Positions 48,501-57,800 are shown, counted from the first letter of the stretch. The stretch: 64,000 nt of DNA from an uncultured Collinsella sp. (GCA_902491765.1 CABUIY010000011.1:1-64000), one strand, 5' to 3'. A program made the numbers and translations. The notes: generated from the letters alone by a model not told the origin.

Positions 48501-48706
48501 TCGATTGCGGCACGTTCGAGATGCCCTATGCAAAAACCGATGCATCCGCAGCGCTCGAGGCGAGCCGTCGCGCCCTTACGATCGCCGGTGTGGACGGCCC
48601 GCGCCTTGCCTGCGCTCGCACCGAGGATGACCTGCCGTACAACGTCAATCCGACCAATATCGCTACGGTGTCCGAGGTCGTGACCGAGGTCATTCGTCGT
48701 TCGTAG
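45569..48706 (+). CDS. Giant M28-like membrane protein with degenerate metal site
   Basis: A 1045-residue protein. Residues 1-225 resemble the first half of an M28 zinc aminopeptidase: HYD in VVVVAHYDSPRAE, then GAVCNKSSVAAML, where the usual bridging Asp is Cys222. Two hydrophobic regions lie inside it (about 58-95 and 150-200). Residues about 240-890 are a disordered insertion rich in Ala, Glu, Pro, Asp and Gln with repeats such as TTSFEA. The fold resumes at 898: WFVATGASDCDGAGM in place of the usual Glu-Glu motif, FINLESIG, and KTDASAALEA where His is expected. Probably inactive as a protease. ATG at 45569 has GTGGAG upstream. Confidence 0.82.
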   Translation: MANTQNYINHLLQNTGITPACSEEERLAAEDIAQIFRNHGFDPEVQEFNAPAPSRLAFAVTGILAFAGALLMGIGGGIGLVGTLLAIVGAVLYVLERTGHPVVSRLGKTGVSQNVIAYHKASGPLASPRNRPVVVVAHYDSPRAELLAREPYAPYRALIAKLLPVATIAPAAVAILRILPLPGVLKVLLWVVAILASLVALANAANIISNRFVLPYTSGAVCNKSSVAAMLGVMDNVAPYQGENEFPDDIPFDTYFGEQKRRAEEMARAAAEYAAAQQQNDYGNTIEYEEPSCDEDEFSQPVAPVDAPEQDEAFDGQIDGFEGASADETLIGVIAPEAQDQTAQAEVSTEEQSVAEPAEEPAAVEAAEPEPKLYRNAAGNIRFGSDAIRALGMLPESCALDYEEGEEPTFEPEPAPVAQEPAPAANTAIAPAEPVAAPVAAAESDAKPALDSAAGLDILAPAAPAQVEDETADEDYDEYPQRVSYESDTDFSAELPSTTPHADIASAFSSIGASASSFFKGAFAKGKKFVDDFEEKRAAAREAAEREAIAQQQAAEAERERAAQEFEQSENEQPKPVDAADATTSFEAPQPTSADVAEATTSFEAQQPVDGTMSFDATMTFEKQGTAIAEPLPISDDAQDAADDSVVDEADSVEASAPEQVEAPVMEQEPPAIDEAPKTDESRPYSTQIFTMPAPSDPGATVANVAPTQDETVDSLMAQISSQVPPRQQMNIPDPASAPAPSSSPLASVPDPSLPSMQQANVASRTSLFDLPDPSAQTNDPFATAQGPEPTSAPVATPMPISSGAQPLETISAPASTGAKPQKRGLGGLFGRKKKNEQDSMSDWLGVEDDYDAKKSGRGIGSWDNFEDDDDGWKGGATSSDGASAEDMLSAVASMGDDELLGHDIWFVATGASDCDGAGMRAFLASHRDKLRGVFFINLESIGAGRLSVVTVEGEQQLFKGDRRIMNLVSKVCKSFHVDCGTFEMPYAKTDASAALEASRRALTIAGVDGPRLACARTEDDLPYNVNPTNIATVSEVVTEVIRRS

Positions 48707-48728
48707 ACAGACCCGCTAAGGAGTCAGC

Positions 48729-48947
48729 GTGTTTTCGTACATCAAGCGCCATTGGCCCATCTATCTGATTTTGACCCTGATCGCTATCGCATTGGGTTTT
48801 GGGGCCGCGTATGTCGTTGGCGTTAAGGGCTCGACGCCCGAGACGACAATGAACGAAGAGGTGGAGCAAGAGCAAAGTTTGGGTGCCGACGGTATTTCCG
48901 AGTCCGATCAGGCAGCCATCGATGGCGGTTCGTCATCTGCTGAATAG
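48729..48947 (+). CDS. Small single-pass membrane protein
   Basis: A 72-residue protein with a hydrophobic helix at residues 9-31 (WPIYLILTLIAIALGFGAAY) and an acidic tail. No family recognised. GTG at 48729 has AAGGAGTCAGC upstream. It starts 22 bases after the M28-like gene and ends before a terminator, so it is likely co-transcribed with it and may be a partner. Confidence 0.8.
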   Translation: MFSYIKRHWPIYLILTLIAIALGFGAAYVVGVKGSTPETTMNEEVEQEQSLGADGISESDQAAIDGGSSSAE

Positions 48948-48970
48948 CCGATTCATCGTTTATGCCCAAG

Positions 48971-49006
48971 GCGGGCGAGCCGGGAGACTGGCTCGCCCGC
49001 TTTTTT
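48971..49006 (+). terminator. Terminator after the M28-like unit
   Basis: An 11-base stem (48971-48981 with 48990-49000) followed by six T. Confidence 0.9.
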
Positions 49007-49012
49007 ATCGTG

Positions 49013-52000
49013 CTAGCGCTTCTTTGTGGCTGACTTAAGGCGAGCGAACCATAGGGCCGCAGTGCCCGAGGTCAGGAGTGCGGTGATGTATGCGGCGACG
49101 GTAACAGACCCCGTTGCCGGCAGGTTCTGAGGCAGGGCGCATCGTTGGATGACGCGGTCCTCATCATGCGCCTCGAGTTTATCGCCACCGCCGTTGCGGC
49201 AAAGATCGACGCGCGCGCTGTTGGCAAGTGCGGCTTGGGGCGTATAGGACGACGTTGCCTGCATATGCACGACTGCGCCTCGGGCATCCGAGTTAAGGGC
49301 CGCCTTGGCATCGTCAAGATCGTCGTGTTCGTCTTTAAGGTCATCCCTGGTCCAAGAGTCCGCCTCGCTTCTGGTTGTAAAGTCGGCGGCTACCGCACCG
49401 TATTCAAAACGGATGCCCGTGATGACGGCGTCGCCTGTAAGATCGATCTCTTTCGTATCGAGCGTGACGGACTTGTCCGTCGGGATATCCGCTTTCCATA
49501 GGTGCCACCCGTCGTAATCGACGAGACGCACATCGTCGCCCAGCAGCTTTGCAACCTCTTCCGTTTCGAGCCAAGGATTGCGATGCCCGTCGTCAAGCGT
49601 TGCATTGACCTGCTTGCCCGTATCGCTTGTTCCTGCCGGAGACGTTCGATACCACACGTTGCACAGCCCGTTTAGATCACCGATCGCAATAGGGGTTTCA
49701 ACGGCAACAAGTTTCGCTGCGCCATCCTTGGCGCACTCAAGGTCGTCGGTGATGGTCAACTCGTCGACCCAGGTGCTCGACTCATTTTTGGCGTCGATGG
49801 TATAGGAGAAGGCGCCCTGCGTATTGGCCCGTGCTTTGGCTCGGTTTTTTCCGTCGCCGTTGGCAACGAGTTTGCTTACGACTGGCTGTGCAATCTCTTG
49901 GCGCTTATCGACGCTTCCCCTGATCTCGATGGGGGTATCCTTCATGGCCATGGTTTGAACTTCTCCCGTGGCCTTTACTTCAAACGTTATCTCTTCGGCG
50001 AGGTCGTAGGTACGCGGAGACATCGTTTCGCGTAGGGTGTAGGTGCCGGGCGAAAGGTGCTCAATGTGGTGCGGTTTGCCGAATGAAGTCCAAGAATCGA
50101 TTTCGTTGCCATTGGAGTCGCAGAGGACAAGCTCGGCGCCTGTCACTTCCTGACCTCCGCACGCGTCGACTTTGGAGACATCGATCTTGGTGTAGTCGTT
50201 GGAAACGTCAAGGCGCACTTCGATCACAGGCGTTTGCTGGTCGGCGTACGATAACTTCACAGTATGTGGGGTCGGGTTGAGCAGATAACCTTCGGGCGCT
50301 TGTGTCTCGACGACCTCGTAGGTGGCGGTACCGCATCCCAGCGAAAGATGGTCGACTCGCGCATGCCCCCGTTCGTCGGTTGTAACGGTGGCGACGGTTT
50401 CGCCATCCAGGGCGACGATGCTGCCGTCGGTTCGCACGATGTCGCCGTCAGCGCGGATGTCAAACGTGGCTCCAGCGAGGGTGTGCCCATCTACGGCATC
50501 CGTCTTAATGATTTCGATGCTTCCGGTTGCGGCGTCGTCATAGAACGAGGCGACGGCGACCGGTGTCAGATTCCTGTCGGCGGGAATCGTTATCTCCAGG
50601 TCTTCTCCGCGCAGATACGGTTCCTTGGCCGACGCCTCGTGCACGTAGTATGTTCCGGGATTAAGTGATTCAGGCAGCGTGACGGCGCCGGATGTATCGG
50701 TTGTGAAGGTATTCATTACATTGTGGGCCGGATACCAACATGTTTGCGAGACGGGCTCGTGATGGCTATCGAGCAGCTGGAACGTAAAGCCGGCAAGTGG
50801 TACGGTGCCGCCGGTCTGAGCATCACGCTTTACGATTTGAAGGTGTGTCGATAGGGCATGGTTGTCAACGATGTACTGAAGCTCGGCGCCGTCTGCGGTC
50901 TGCTCTGCTGTGATGGTCCATTCCCCTGCTTGCTTAAATCCTTCAGGGACCGTTTCTGCAACCTCGCGAACGGTGTAGCCCGCGCGGTCGTAGGGAATGG
51001 CACCGTGAGCGCCGGCGGGTCGCTTGCCTGCGCCAAACCATGCTTCGGGCTGGTCTTTGGTGGAGGCAAAGCCATAAACGTTTGTGGTCAACGTGCCGAC
51101 GACTTGTTGGGAGCTATTGCTGACAACTTCAAAGACGACGCCTTTCGCCGGCTGCTCTAGGCCGGACTCATTGTTATCGCCATGATCCTTAAACTTCGAG
51201 ATTTCAAGGTCAAAGGCGATGGGGATGTTGGGAATACGGCTTTCGAGCTCAACGATACCCGTATCTCCGAGTTGCTCGGCACCGACGGTGTAGCTCCAGC
51301 TGTCGTTTGAAATCAGGTAGCCCTCGGGCGCTTTCGATTCGTAGATGGTAAAGGTGCCCAGAGGAACGTCATTGAGGATCGCCCGTCCGTTTTCGTCAGT
51401 CGTAAGGGTGCGAGTCCAGCCGGGAGTTGATTGCGAGACGCAGGTGAATTCAGCGCCCGCAAGCGACGCTCCAACCTGGGCGCCGGCATCCGTGGCGGCA
51501 TCGATTTTTGCAATACGCAAGGTGATGGTGCCGGGCTGCTCGTTAATAGTGACATGTTCGCCGCTGTTTTGTGTGGTGAAGGCTATTCGGTCGCTTCGAG
51601 GGATATAGCCTGCCGGGGCTTTGGTTTCGACCAGGTAATATGCCGTATTGGGCAAAAGTGTTGCTTGTGCACGCCCGTTTTCGTCCATCTGGATAGTGCC
51701 GACACGTGCATCGCCCGCACTTTCAAAGATATCGAAGGTTGCGCCACCGAGTCTGTAGGTGTCGTTGCCGGCGGTGATGCCAGCCTGGGACGATTGTTTT
51801 TGGAAAGATACGGAGACGGCGGGCAGAACATAGAGCATGTCCTGGTGTGGACCCTCGCCCGAGACCGGGCCGTGATAACGCCTGGCTCGATGTGGGGCTG
51901 CCTTAATAGATCCGGACTTAGCGCTCTCGTAGAGCCAACGTGCAGCCGCTACGGCCTCGGCGTTTTCGTAAAACCTACCGCTCCTGGCAACTCCCTTGCT

Positions 52001-52444
52001 ATTTGTATACGAATAGGTGCCGTCGGGGCGCGTGGTTCCCTTGAGCATCCACACGGCAATCTGGGTGGCGGCACGGGCGAGATCGGGCGACAGGTTGTGG
52101 CCCCCAAAGGATGTGCTGGAGGGGTATCCGTGACAGACGATGGCGGCAAATTCGTCATCGAGCCATGTCCAGCCCTGGTTGTATGTGCGCCATGGCCCTC
52201 CCGGCTTGCTGGGGCCGGGGCAGTCTTGATTCATGCAGTACGAAATCGAAGTGTCCTGTGCCTCATATTTACCGACGCCGAAGGGGCCGCAGCCGTCGCT
52301 TATAGTGCGGAAATTAAGGGCGTCGTTCCCGTCGACGGCGAGTGCGGCCCCTGGGGCCAGGCAGCCGATCAGAAAAAAGAGGAGCAGGAGCAGCGGACCT
52401 GTTGCGATTGCGCTGTGGACAGAGTGCGTGGGTGCGTTGGACAT
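49013..52444 (-). CDS. Thioester and Cna-B domain adhesin, LPATG-anchored
   Basis: A 1143-residue cell-wall protein. A signal peptide (residues 1-36) is followed by a thioester domain: Cys in YCMNQDCPGP and the Gln motif in AATQIAVWMLKG, which form the covalent host-binding bond in class I thioester adhesins. Six Cna-B/SpaA-like domains follow, each starting with a Lys strand (KIDAATDAGAQ, KFKDHGD, KRDAQTGGT, KTDAVDGHT, KVDACGGQE) and ending with a Glu in motifs like YEVVETQAPEGY, which suggests intramolecular isopeptide bonds. A larger isopeptide-type domain lies near residue 870. The end is LPATG (1108-1112), a hydrophobic helix and a basic tail. ATG has AAGGAGCAGCC upstream. No sortase gene lies in the window. 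Confidence 0.9.
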   Translation of the reverse strand: MSNAPTHSVHSAIATGPLLLLLFFLIGCLAPGAALAVDGNDALNFRTISDGCGPFGVGKYEAQDTSISYCMNQDCPGPSKPGGPWRTYNQGWTWLDDEFAAIVCHGYPSSTSFGGHNLSPDLARAATQIAVWMLKGTTRPDGTYSYTNSKGVARSGRFYENAEAVAAARWLYESAKSGSIKAAPHRARRYHGPVSGEGPHQDMLYVLPAVSVSFQKQSSQAGITAGNDTYRLGGATFDIFESAGDARVGTIQMDENGRAQATLLPNTAYYLVETKAPAGYIPRSDRIAFTTQNSGEHVTINEQPGTITLRIAKIDAATDAGAQVGASLAGAEFTCVSQSTPGWTRTLTTDENGRAILNDVPLGTFTIYESKAPEGYLISNDSWSYTVGAEQLGDTGIVELESRIPNIPIAFDLEISKFKDHGDNNESGLEQPAKGVVFEVVSNSSQQVVGTLTTNVYGFASTKDQPEAWFGAGKRPAGAHGAIPYDRAGYTVREVAETVPEGFKQAGEWTITAEQTADGAELQYIVDNHALSTHLQIVKRDAQTGGTVPLAGFTFQLLDSHHEPVSQTCWYPAHNVMNTFTTDTSGAVTLPESLNPGTYYVHEASAKEPYLRGEDLEITIPADRNLTPVAVASFYDDAATGSIEIIKTDAVDGHTLAGATFDIRADGDIVRTDGSIVALDGETVATVTTDERGHARVDHLSLGCGTATYEVVETQAPEGYLLNPTPHTVKLSYADQQTPVIEVRLDVSNDYTKIDVSKVDACGGQEVTGAELVLCDSNGNEIDSWTSFGKPHHIEHLSPGTYTLRETMSPRTYDLAEEITFEVKATGEVQTMAMKDTPIEIRGSVDKRQEIAQPVVSKLVANGDGKNRAKARANTQGAFSYTIDAKNESSTWVDELTITDDLECAKDGAAKLVAVETPIAIGDLNGLCNVWYRTSPAGTSDTGKQVNATLDDGHRNPWLETEEVAKLLGDDVRLVDYDGWHLWKADIPTDKSVTLDTKEIDLTGDAVITGIRFEYGAVAADFTTRSEADSWTRDDLKDEHDDLDDAKAALNSDARGAVVHMQATSSYTPQAALANSARVDLCRNGGGDKLEAHDEDRVIQRCALPQNLPATGSVTVAAYITALLTSGTAALWFARLKSATKKR

Positions 52445-52699
52445 GGCTGCTCCTTATCCCTCGTGCGCCGCACGGGGAGGCCGCGGCGCTTGGGATGAGG
52501 CTACTGCCATGGTTCATGCGGGTAAGTACCGGAAGCTGACCAAAAGCTTGCCCGATTTCTGACAAATCGAGCTCAAATACAATAATCAGATAAAAGCGCA
52601 GGTAGAAGATGGTAAGAAAAGAAAGACAAAGGTCCTCATCTCCACAATTGGCGCGGTTTTCAAACGATTCTCCACAGCTAAAACAAGCATCGACACCCT
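52445..52699. other. Spacer between adhesin and tRNA-Gly
   Basis: About 255 bases, AT-rich from 52555 onward. It must carry the adhesin promoter on the minus strand, but I could not pick one with confidence. No gene seen. Confidence 0.4.
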
Positions 52700-52729
52700 T
52701 GTATCAAACAAGACAACCGCGTTATACTA
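52700..52729 (+). promoter_or_regulatory. Promoter of tRNA-Gly(CCC)
   Basis: TTGTAT (52700-52705), an 18-base spacer and TATACT (52724-52729), 12 bases before the tRNA. Confidence 0.65.
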
Positions 52730-52741
52730 GCCAACACACAA

Positions 52742-52816
52742 GCGGGCATCGCCAAGTGGTAAGGCATCAGCTTCCCAAGCTGACACTCGCGGGTTCGAGT
52801 CCCGTTGCCCGCTCCA
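52742..52816 (+). tRNA. tRNA-Gly(CCC)
   Basis: A 75-base tRNA with acceptor GCGGGCA/TGCCCGC, anticodon loop TTCCCAA giving CCC, T-arm GGGTTCGAGTCCC and encoded CCA. Its last 18 bases are repeated directly at 52990-53007. Confidence 0.95.
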
Positions 52817-52824
52817 AAAAAAGT

Positions 52825-52858
52825 AAAAGCACGACACCGTTCCGGTGCCGTGCTTTTT
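52825..52858 (+). terminator. Terminator after tRNA-Gly
   Basis: Stem 52825-52839 with 52843-52857 (one mismatch), closing in a T run. Confidence 0.85.
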
Positions 52859-52869
52859 TCAATAAGGTG

Positions 52870-53007
52870 CCGGGACTCGAACCTGCCAGGGTGCGAGCGT
52901 TAAATAAACGCGAAGCGTTTATAGCGAGCAGGCAAGGTCGCCGATAGGCGACCGCAGCCGGTGCGTATTTGCGAAGCAAATACGCGGACGTCCCGTTGCC
53001 CGCTCCA
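52870..53007. repeat. Structured tRNA-associated element, copy 2
   Basis: It opens with CGGGACTCGAACC, the reverse complement of the tRNA-Gly T-arm, and closes with an exact 18-base direct copy of the tRNA-Gly 3' end (52990-53007 equals 52799-52816). Inside are an outer CCTGC/GCAGG pairing with an inner ATAAACGC/GCGTTTAT hairpin, a 7-base stem with GATA loop (52936-52953), and a 10-base stem with GAA loop (52963-52985), then GGACGTCCC. Order and shapes match the element at 15425-15557, while most stem bases differ in a pairing-preserving way. Confidence 0.7.
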
Positions 53008-53199
53008 CCGAGCACGGGAGGCATGGGGACGGCAAATCCAGCAAAGTCTTCCCCACCGTCTCCGTGAATCCGAGGAGATCGCCTGAAGCCGCTCTATGCT
53101 ACAAAATGTTAGGTTAATGCCTGCTGCCCATACTCGCGCCCGCGCACGGTACAATGGTTGGGTTACGACCAACGTGCCAATAACCAAAAAGGAGCCGCT

Positions 53200-54543
53200 A
53201 TGATCGATCGCTATACCCGCCCGGAGATGGGACATATCTTCTCCCTCGAGAACAAGTATGCCATTTGGCAGGAGATTGAGGTCCTGGCCTGCGAGGCTCA
53301 GGCGGAGCTCGGCAAGATCGGTATTTCCAAAGAAGAGGCCCAGTGGATTCGCGACCACGCCAACTTTGAGAAGGCGAAGGTTGACGAGATCGAGGAGGTC
53401 ACGCGCCACGATGTCATCGCCTTCCTGACCAACATGAAGGAATATATCGACGCCGATGTTCCCGAGGGCGAGCCCAAGCCTAGCCGCTGGGTTCACTACG
53501 GTATGACCAGCTCTGACCTGGGTGATACGGCTCTGTGCTATCAGCTTACTCAGGCGTGTGACCTGATTATCGAGGACGTTAAGAAGCTCGGCGTGATCTG
53601 CAAGCGTCGTGCCTTCGAGGAGCGCAATACGCTCTGCGCCGGCCGCACCCATGGCATCCATGCCGAGCCGATGACCTTCGGTATGAAGTTTGGCTCCTGG
53701 GCATGGGAGCTCAAGCGCGACCTCGATCGTCTTGAGGATGCTCGCAGGAACGTTGCCTTCGGTGCCATCTCCGGTGCCGTCGGCACCTACAGCTCCATCG
53801 AGCCGTTCGTCGAGGAGTACGTCTGCGAGCACCTGGGCCTGGTCCACGATCCGCTGTCCACGCAGGTCATCAGTCGCGATCACCACGCCTACCTTGCCGG
53901 CGTGCTTGCCACTACAGCGGCCACCTGCGAGCGCATCGCGACCGAGGTCCGCAACCTGCAGAAGACCGATACGCTCGAGGCCGAGGAGCCCTTCCGCAAG
54001 GGCCAAAAGGGCAGCTCCGCCATGCCGCACAAGCGCAACCCCATCACCATGGAGAAGGTCTGTGGCCTGTCGCGCGTCGTGAAGTCCAACGCTCAGGTCG
54101 CCTTTGACAACGTTGCCCTGTGGCACGAGCGCGACATTTCGCACTCCTCTGCCGAGCGCGTCGCCCAGGCCGATAGCTTCATCGCCCTTGACCACATGTT
54201 CCAGTGCCTCATCCGCGTCATCGACGGCCTGCAGCTGTACCCTGCCCGCATGATGGCCAATCTCAACAAGACCCGCGGCCTCATCTTCTCCTCCAAGGTG
54301 CTGCTGGCTCTCGTCGATACAGGCATCACCCGCGAGGATGCCTATGCCATCGTGCAGGAAAACGCCATGGCCACGTGGCACGAGGTGCAGGATTGCGTCT
54401 CCGGTCCTACCTTTAAGGAGCGCCTCGAGGCCGATCCGCGCTGCACCGTCAGCCAGGAGAAGCTCGACGAGATCTTTGACCCGTGGGACTTCCTCACCCG
54501 CATCGACACGGTCTTCGATCGCCTGGAGCAGCTCGAGTTCTAA
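53200..54543 (+). CDS. purB: Adenylosuccinate lyase
   Basis: Cleaves SAICAR and adenylosuccinate in purine synthesis. The 447-residue protein has the HYGMTSSDLGDTA motif, AGRTHGIHAEPMTFG with a catalytic His, and the signature loop KGSSAMPHKRNPI. ATG at 53200 has AAAAAGGAGCCGCT upstream; the longer frame starts within the spacer. Between the repeat element and this gene, 53008-53199 holds nothing else that I can see. Confidence 0.97.
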   Translation: MIDRYTRPEMGHIFSLENKYAIWQEIEVLACEAQAELGKIGISKEEAQWIRDHANFEKAKVDEIEEVTRHDVIAFLTNMKEYIDADVPEGEPKPSRWVHYGMTSSDLGDTALCYQLTQACDLIIEDVKKLGVICKRRAFEERNTLCAGRTHGIHAEPMTFGMKFGSWAWELKRDLDRLEDARRNVAFGAISGAVGTYSSIEPFVEEYVCEHLGLVHDPLSTQVISRDHHAYLAGVLATTAATCERIATEVRNLQKTDTLEAEEPFRKGQKGSSAMPHKRNPITMEKVCGLSRVVKSNAQVAFDNVALWHERDISHSSAERVAQADSFIALDHMFQCLIRVIDGLQLYPARMMANLNKTRGLIFSSKVLLALVDTGITREDAYAIVQENAMATWHEVQDCVSGPTFKERLEADPRCTVSQEKLDEIFDPWDFLTRIDTVFDRLEQLEF

Positions 54544-54611
54544 TTGACCGATCGGGGAGGTAGTCAAATCGATCAATTCTCCGCGGCCCTCGTTCGAGTG
54601 CGACTTTCCAA

Positions 54612-54653
54612 CACAAGCCCCGCTCGCAGCTCGCTCTGCCAGCGGGGCTTGTG
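54612..54653 (+). terminator. Hairpin after purB
   Basis: A 13-base perfect stem (54612-54624 with 54641-54653) without a U run. Possible terminator or 3'-end stabiliser. Confidence 0.5.
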
Positions 54654-54744
54654 CATGAGCGCACCTAGAAAGCTGGACGTCAGCGATATATGCGCGTCAA
54701 CTGTGCTGCTTGCCGATAATTTGAGACATCTGACAAACATTACC

Positions 54745-54774
54745 TTGCCGGTAACTGTCGGGGGGGGGTATCCT
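54745..54774 (+). promoter_or_regulatory. Promoter with a poly-G spacer (possible phase-variation switch)
   Basis: TTGCCG (54745-54750), an 18-base spacer ending in nine G (54760-54768), and TATCCT (54769-54774). Tract-length change by slippage would alter the spacer. It lies about 65 bases upstream of the LANTG surface protein. Confidence 0.55.
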
Positions 54775-54836
54775 TAAGCCAATTTTAAGGTGTGGGAGAA
54801 TGCTGCGTTTTTTCACGAGAGATTGGACTTAGGGGA

Positions 54837-57800
54837 ATGAGAAAAGGGTTTTGGAGGATAGCCACAGGCATCTGTGTTGCTTTAACGGCGGCAACGTTTG
54901 GGCTGACGGTGGCCGCTCCGCATGCGGATGCTGTCATGTTGGAGTCGCAGGACGGTTCCATGGGTGCATCGTTTCTCCCATACGATTCGTCTACAGGCGA
55001 TGTGTGGTCAGAATTTGATGTCGCTGTTGGACAGACGGTGAAAGGAAGGCTTTCCTTTTTTAATAAAAATCACGAATGGGCGCACATTGACCCTAGCGAT
55101 ATCGATATCACATCGTCTGACGAGGATATCGCTAAGGTAAGTTATGAGTCACATAGTTGGGTATTGACAATTAGCCCCACCAAAGTTGGCACAACGACTA
55201 TAACCCTGAAGAGCAAGACCGACGAGAGTTTAAACGGTTCTCTTAAGATTAAAAGTGTGGCTAAAGTCAATCCAATTAAGGTCAGTTTCGTTTCTTACGA
55301 CCAATCTGGTGCGACAACAAACACCGCAACGCTGGGTTACACGGATGATTGTCCGCAAAAATGCGGGAACACGCATTATGCATTACTAGAGGGGAGAGTT
55401 GACGTTCGTCCCGTGGACGAGAGCCGTGCGGCCACATATTTTGTTATTAAGGAAGACCCCTCAAAGGATTCCAAAGTCCAGGCAAGGGTGAATTCGAATT
55501 ATTCATCATATGGAACTTCCGAGCTAAGCGCTTCTTTGCAACTCGAGGCGTTGTCGAAAGATGCTAAAGAGGCCAAGGTTCTTGTCGACTATTGCAACGG
55601 TGAAGTTGAGACGAAGAAGCTATGTGATGTTGTAACCGAGAATCAGGAGCCCGGATTCAATGAGCGTGGGAACAAAAAGCAAAAGATGCTGGTTGGGGAC
55701 AGCTATTATCTGACTGCCATTCTCAACGTTTCTCCAAATGAAGTACTGAAGGCATGCCAGCGCGCACATTGGGGTGCGGACTTTGGCGCTGTAACCTATT
55801 CTCTGGAAAGCAACGATGTCGTTGAGCTTATCGATGGTGAAAACTCGTTTAAGGCAATAAAGCCTGGCACCGTTAAGGCTCATGCTCGTGATGGCCTTGG
55901 CAATGACCATCCCTTTGAGATAGAGGTTGTCGACTCTGCGGAAGTGAGCCTTTCGAAGGCTAAGTTTGTGTCGAGCGATTATACATTTCCCTGTGAGGTC
56001 AGTTCAGATAGTATATCCAAAGATTGGCTTTGGCTGGAATGTGACAGGGGGTTTGAATATCCAAAGGGCGTGCTGAGTAAAAGCGCTGAGGAATTGATGG
56101 ACTCCTATGCCGGCGCAAAGTATTCTTTCACTTCAGATAATCCGGATGTCCTCGAGGTAAAAGGACCGATGTTTAATGGTGGCAGTTACTTGGGGTATTT
56201 AGTGCCTCATAGTTACGGCGATGCAACGGTTTCAATGTACTTGGGTGGTCGTCTCTGCGACACGATGACCGTTCATGTTGTCAAGCCTGGCGAGGAGCCT
56301 GCAAAGACTGCGGTTTCCATTGCGGACAGCTACTCAACCTCCATGGATAAAGGCACGACTCAGCAGCTGAAGGCAAAGGTCTCCCCTGATGACAAGGCCA
56401 GCCAAGTTGTTTGGTCCTCTTCCAACGAGAGCGTCCTTACCGTCGACGCTAACGGTCTTGTTACCGCTGTCGGTGACGGTGATGCCACGATCACGGCAAC
56501 GGTTGATGGGGTCTCTGCAACCACGGATGCGATTACGGTAACCACTCCGGTTGTAAAGGTGTCGGGCGTCAAGCTCAGCGTTTCAAACCTTAAGCTTGCT
56601 GTGGGCGGTGAGCCCTCGACGTTGACCGCAGCGGTTGAGCCCGATAATGCAACGAACAAGAACTTGTCCTGGTCGTCGAGCGATCCTACGGTCGCCACGG
56701 TTGCAGACGGCGTCGTGACCCCGGTCAAGGCAGGTGTTGCTACGATTACCGTCACCACTGAGGACGGAGAGCATAGCGCCACGTGCAAGGTGACGGTTAT
56801 TCAGCCTGCTACGGGCATCACGCTCGATAAGCAGAAGGTCGTGCTTGTGGGCGCTGCAACCGAGCAGCTTAAGGCGGCGGTCGTTCCCGCGGAGGCTAAC
56901 CAGACGATTGTCTGGAAGTCCAGCAACGAAAGTGTCGCTACAGTCGATCAAACCGGAAAGGTGGCGGCTGTCTCCAAGGGCGCCGCAACCATCACCGTTT
57001 CGACTGAAGACGGCACCTATTCTCAGGATTGCGCGGTGACCGTCTCTAATCCCGCAACGAACCTTACGGTCGACCAGAGCGTCCTCGGCCTCAAGAAGGG
57101 CGAAGAGGGCACCGTGAAGGTTTCTCTTGCTGGAACCCTTGCGGGTGAGGTCGACGAGACCAATCTTGCTCTGGATGACACGGGCGCTTCGAAGGCGTTT
57201 AAGGTTGTCGACAACGGTGATGGCTCCTACACCGTTACCGCCCTCAAGACCGGTTCTGGTTCTTTTGTCATCACTGCAGGGTCGCTCTCCCAGACCGTTT
57301 CGGTGACCGTGACCAATCCCGCCCAAAAGGTTGAGCTCAACAAGACGAGCCTGTCCTTTACCGTCGGTGATGCCTCCACAAAGCTCTCCGCAACGGTGAG
57401 TCCTGCCGATGCAGACGATACGACGGTGAGCTGGACCTCCAGCGACTCGTCGATCGCCACGGTCAAAGACGGCGTCGTGACGCCGCTTAAGGCCGGTACC
57501 GCCACGATTACCGCCACCTGTGGCGACAAAACCGCGACCTGCGCCGTTATCGTAGCGGCAAAGACCATTGCAGGCGTTGCGGGTAGCAACGGAACGGACG
57601 TTAGCGTAAGCGCCGAGAACAATGTCGCTGCCGGCATTGCCCAGAACAACAGCATCTCTCTTGTGGTCGAGGAACCGACGGATCTTACCGATGCCGCCAA
57701 TGCTACGATTTCCGGCCTTGAGCAGGGGACTACCAAGGTTGCCGATAAGCTCGATATCAAGCTTCTCAAGGACGGCGAGGTTATCGAGGACTACGAAGGC

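Noticed and set aside
52900..54576. A 558-codon minus-strand frame opposite purB
   Set aside because: Antisense shadow that also crosses the structured repeat element.
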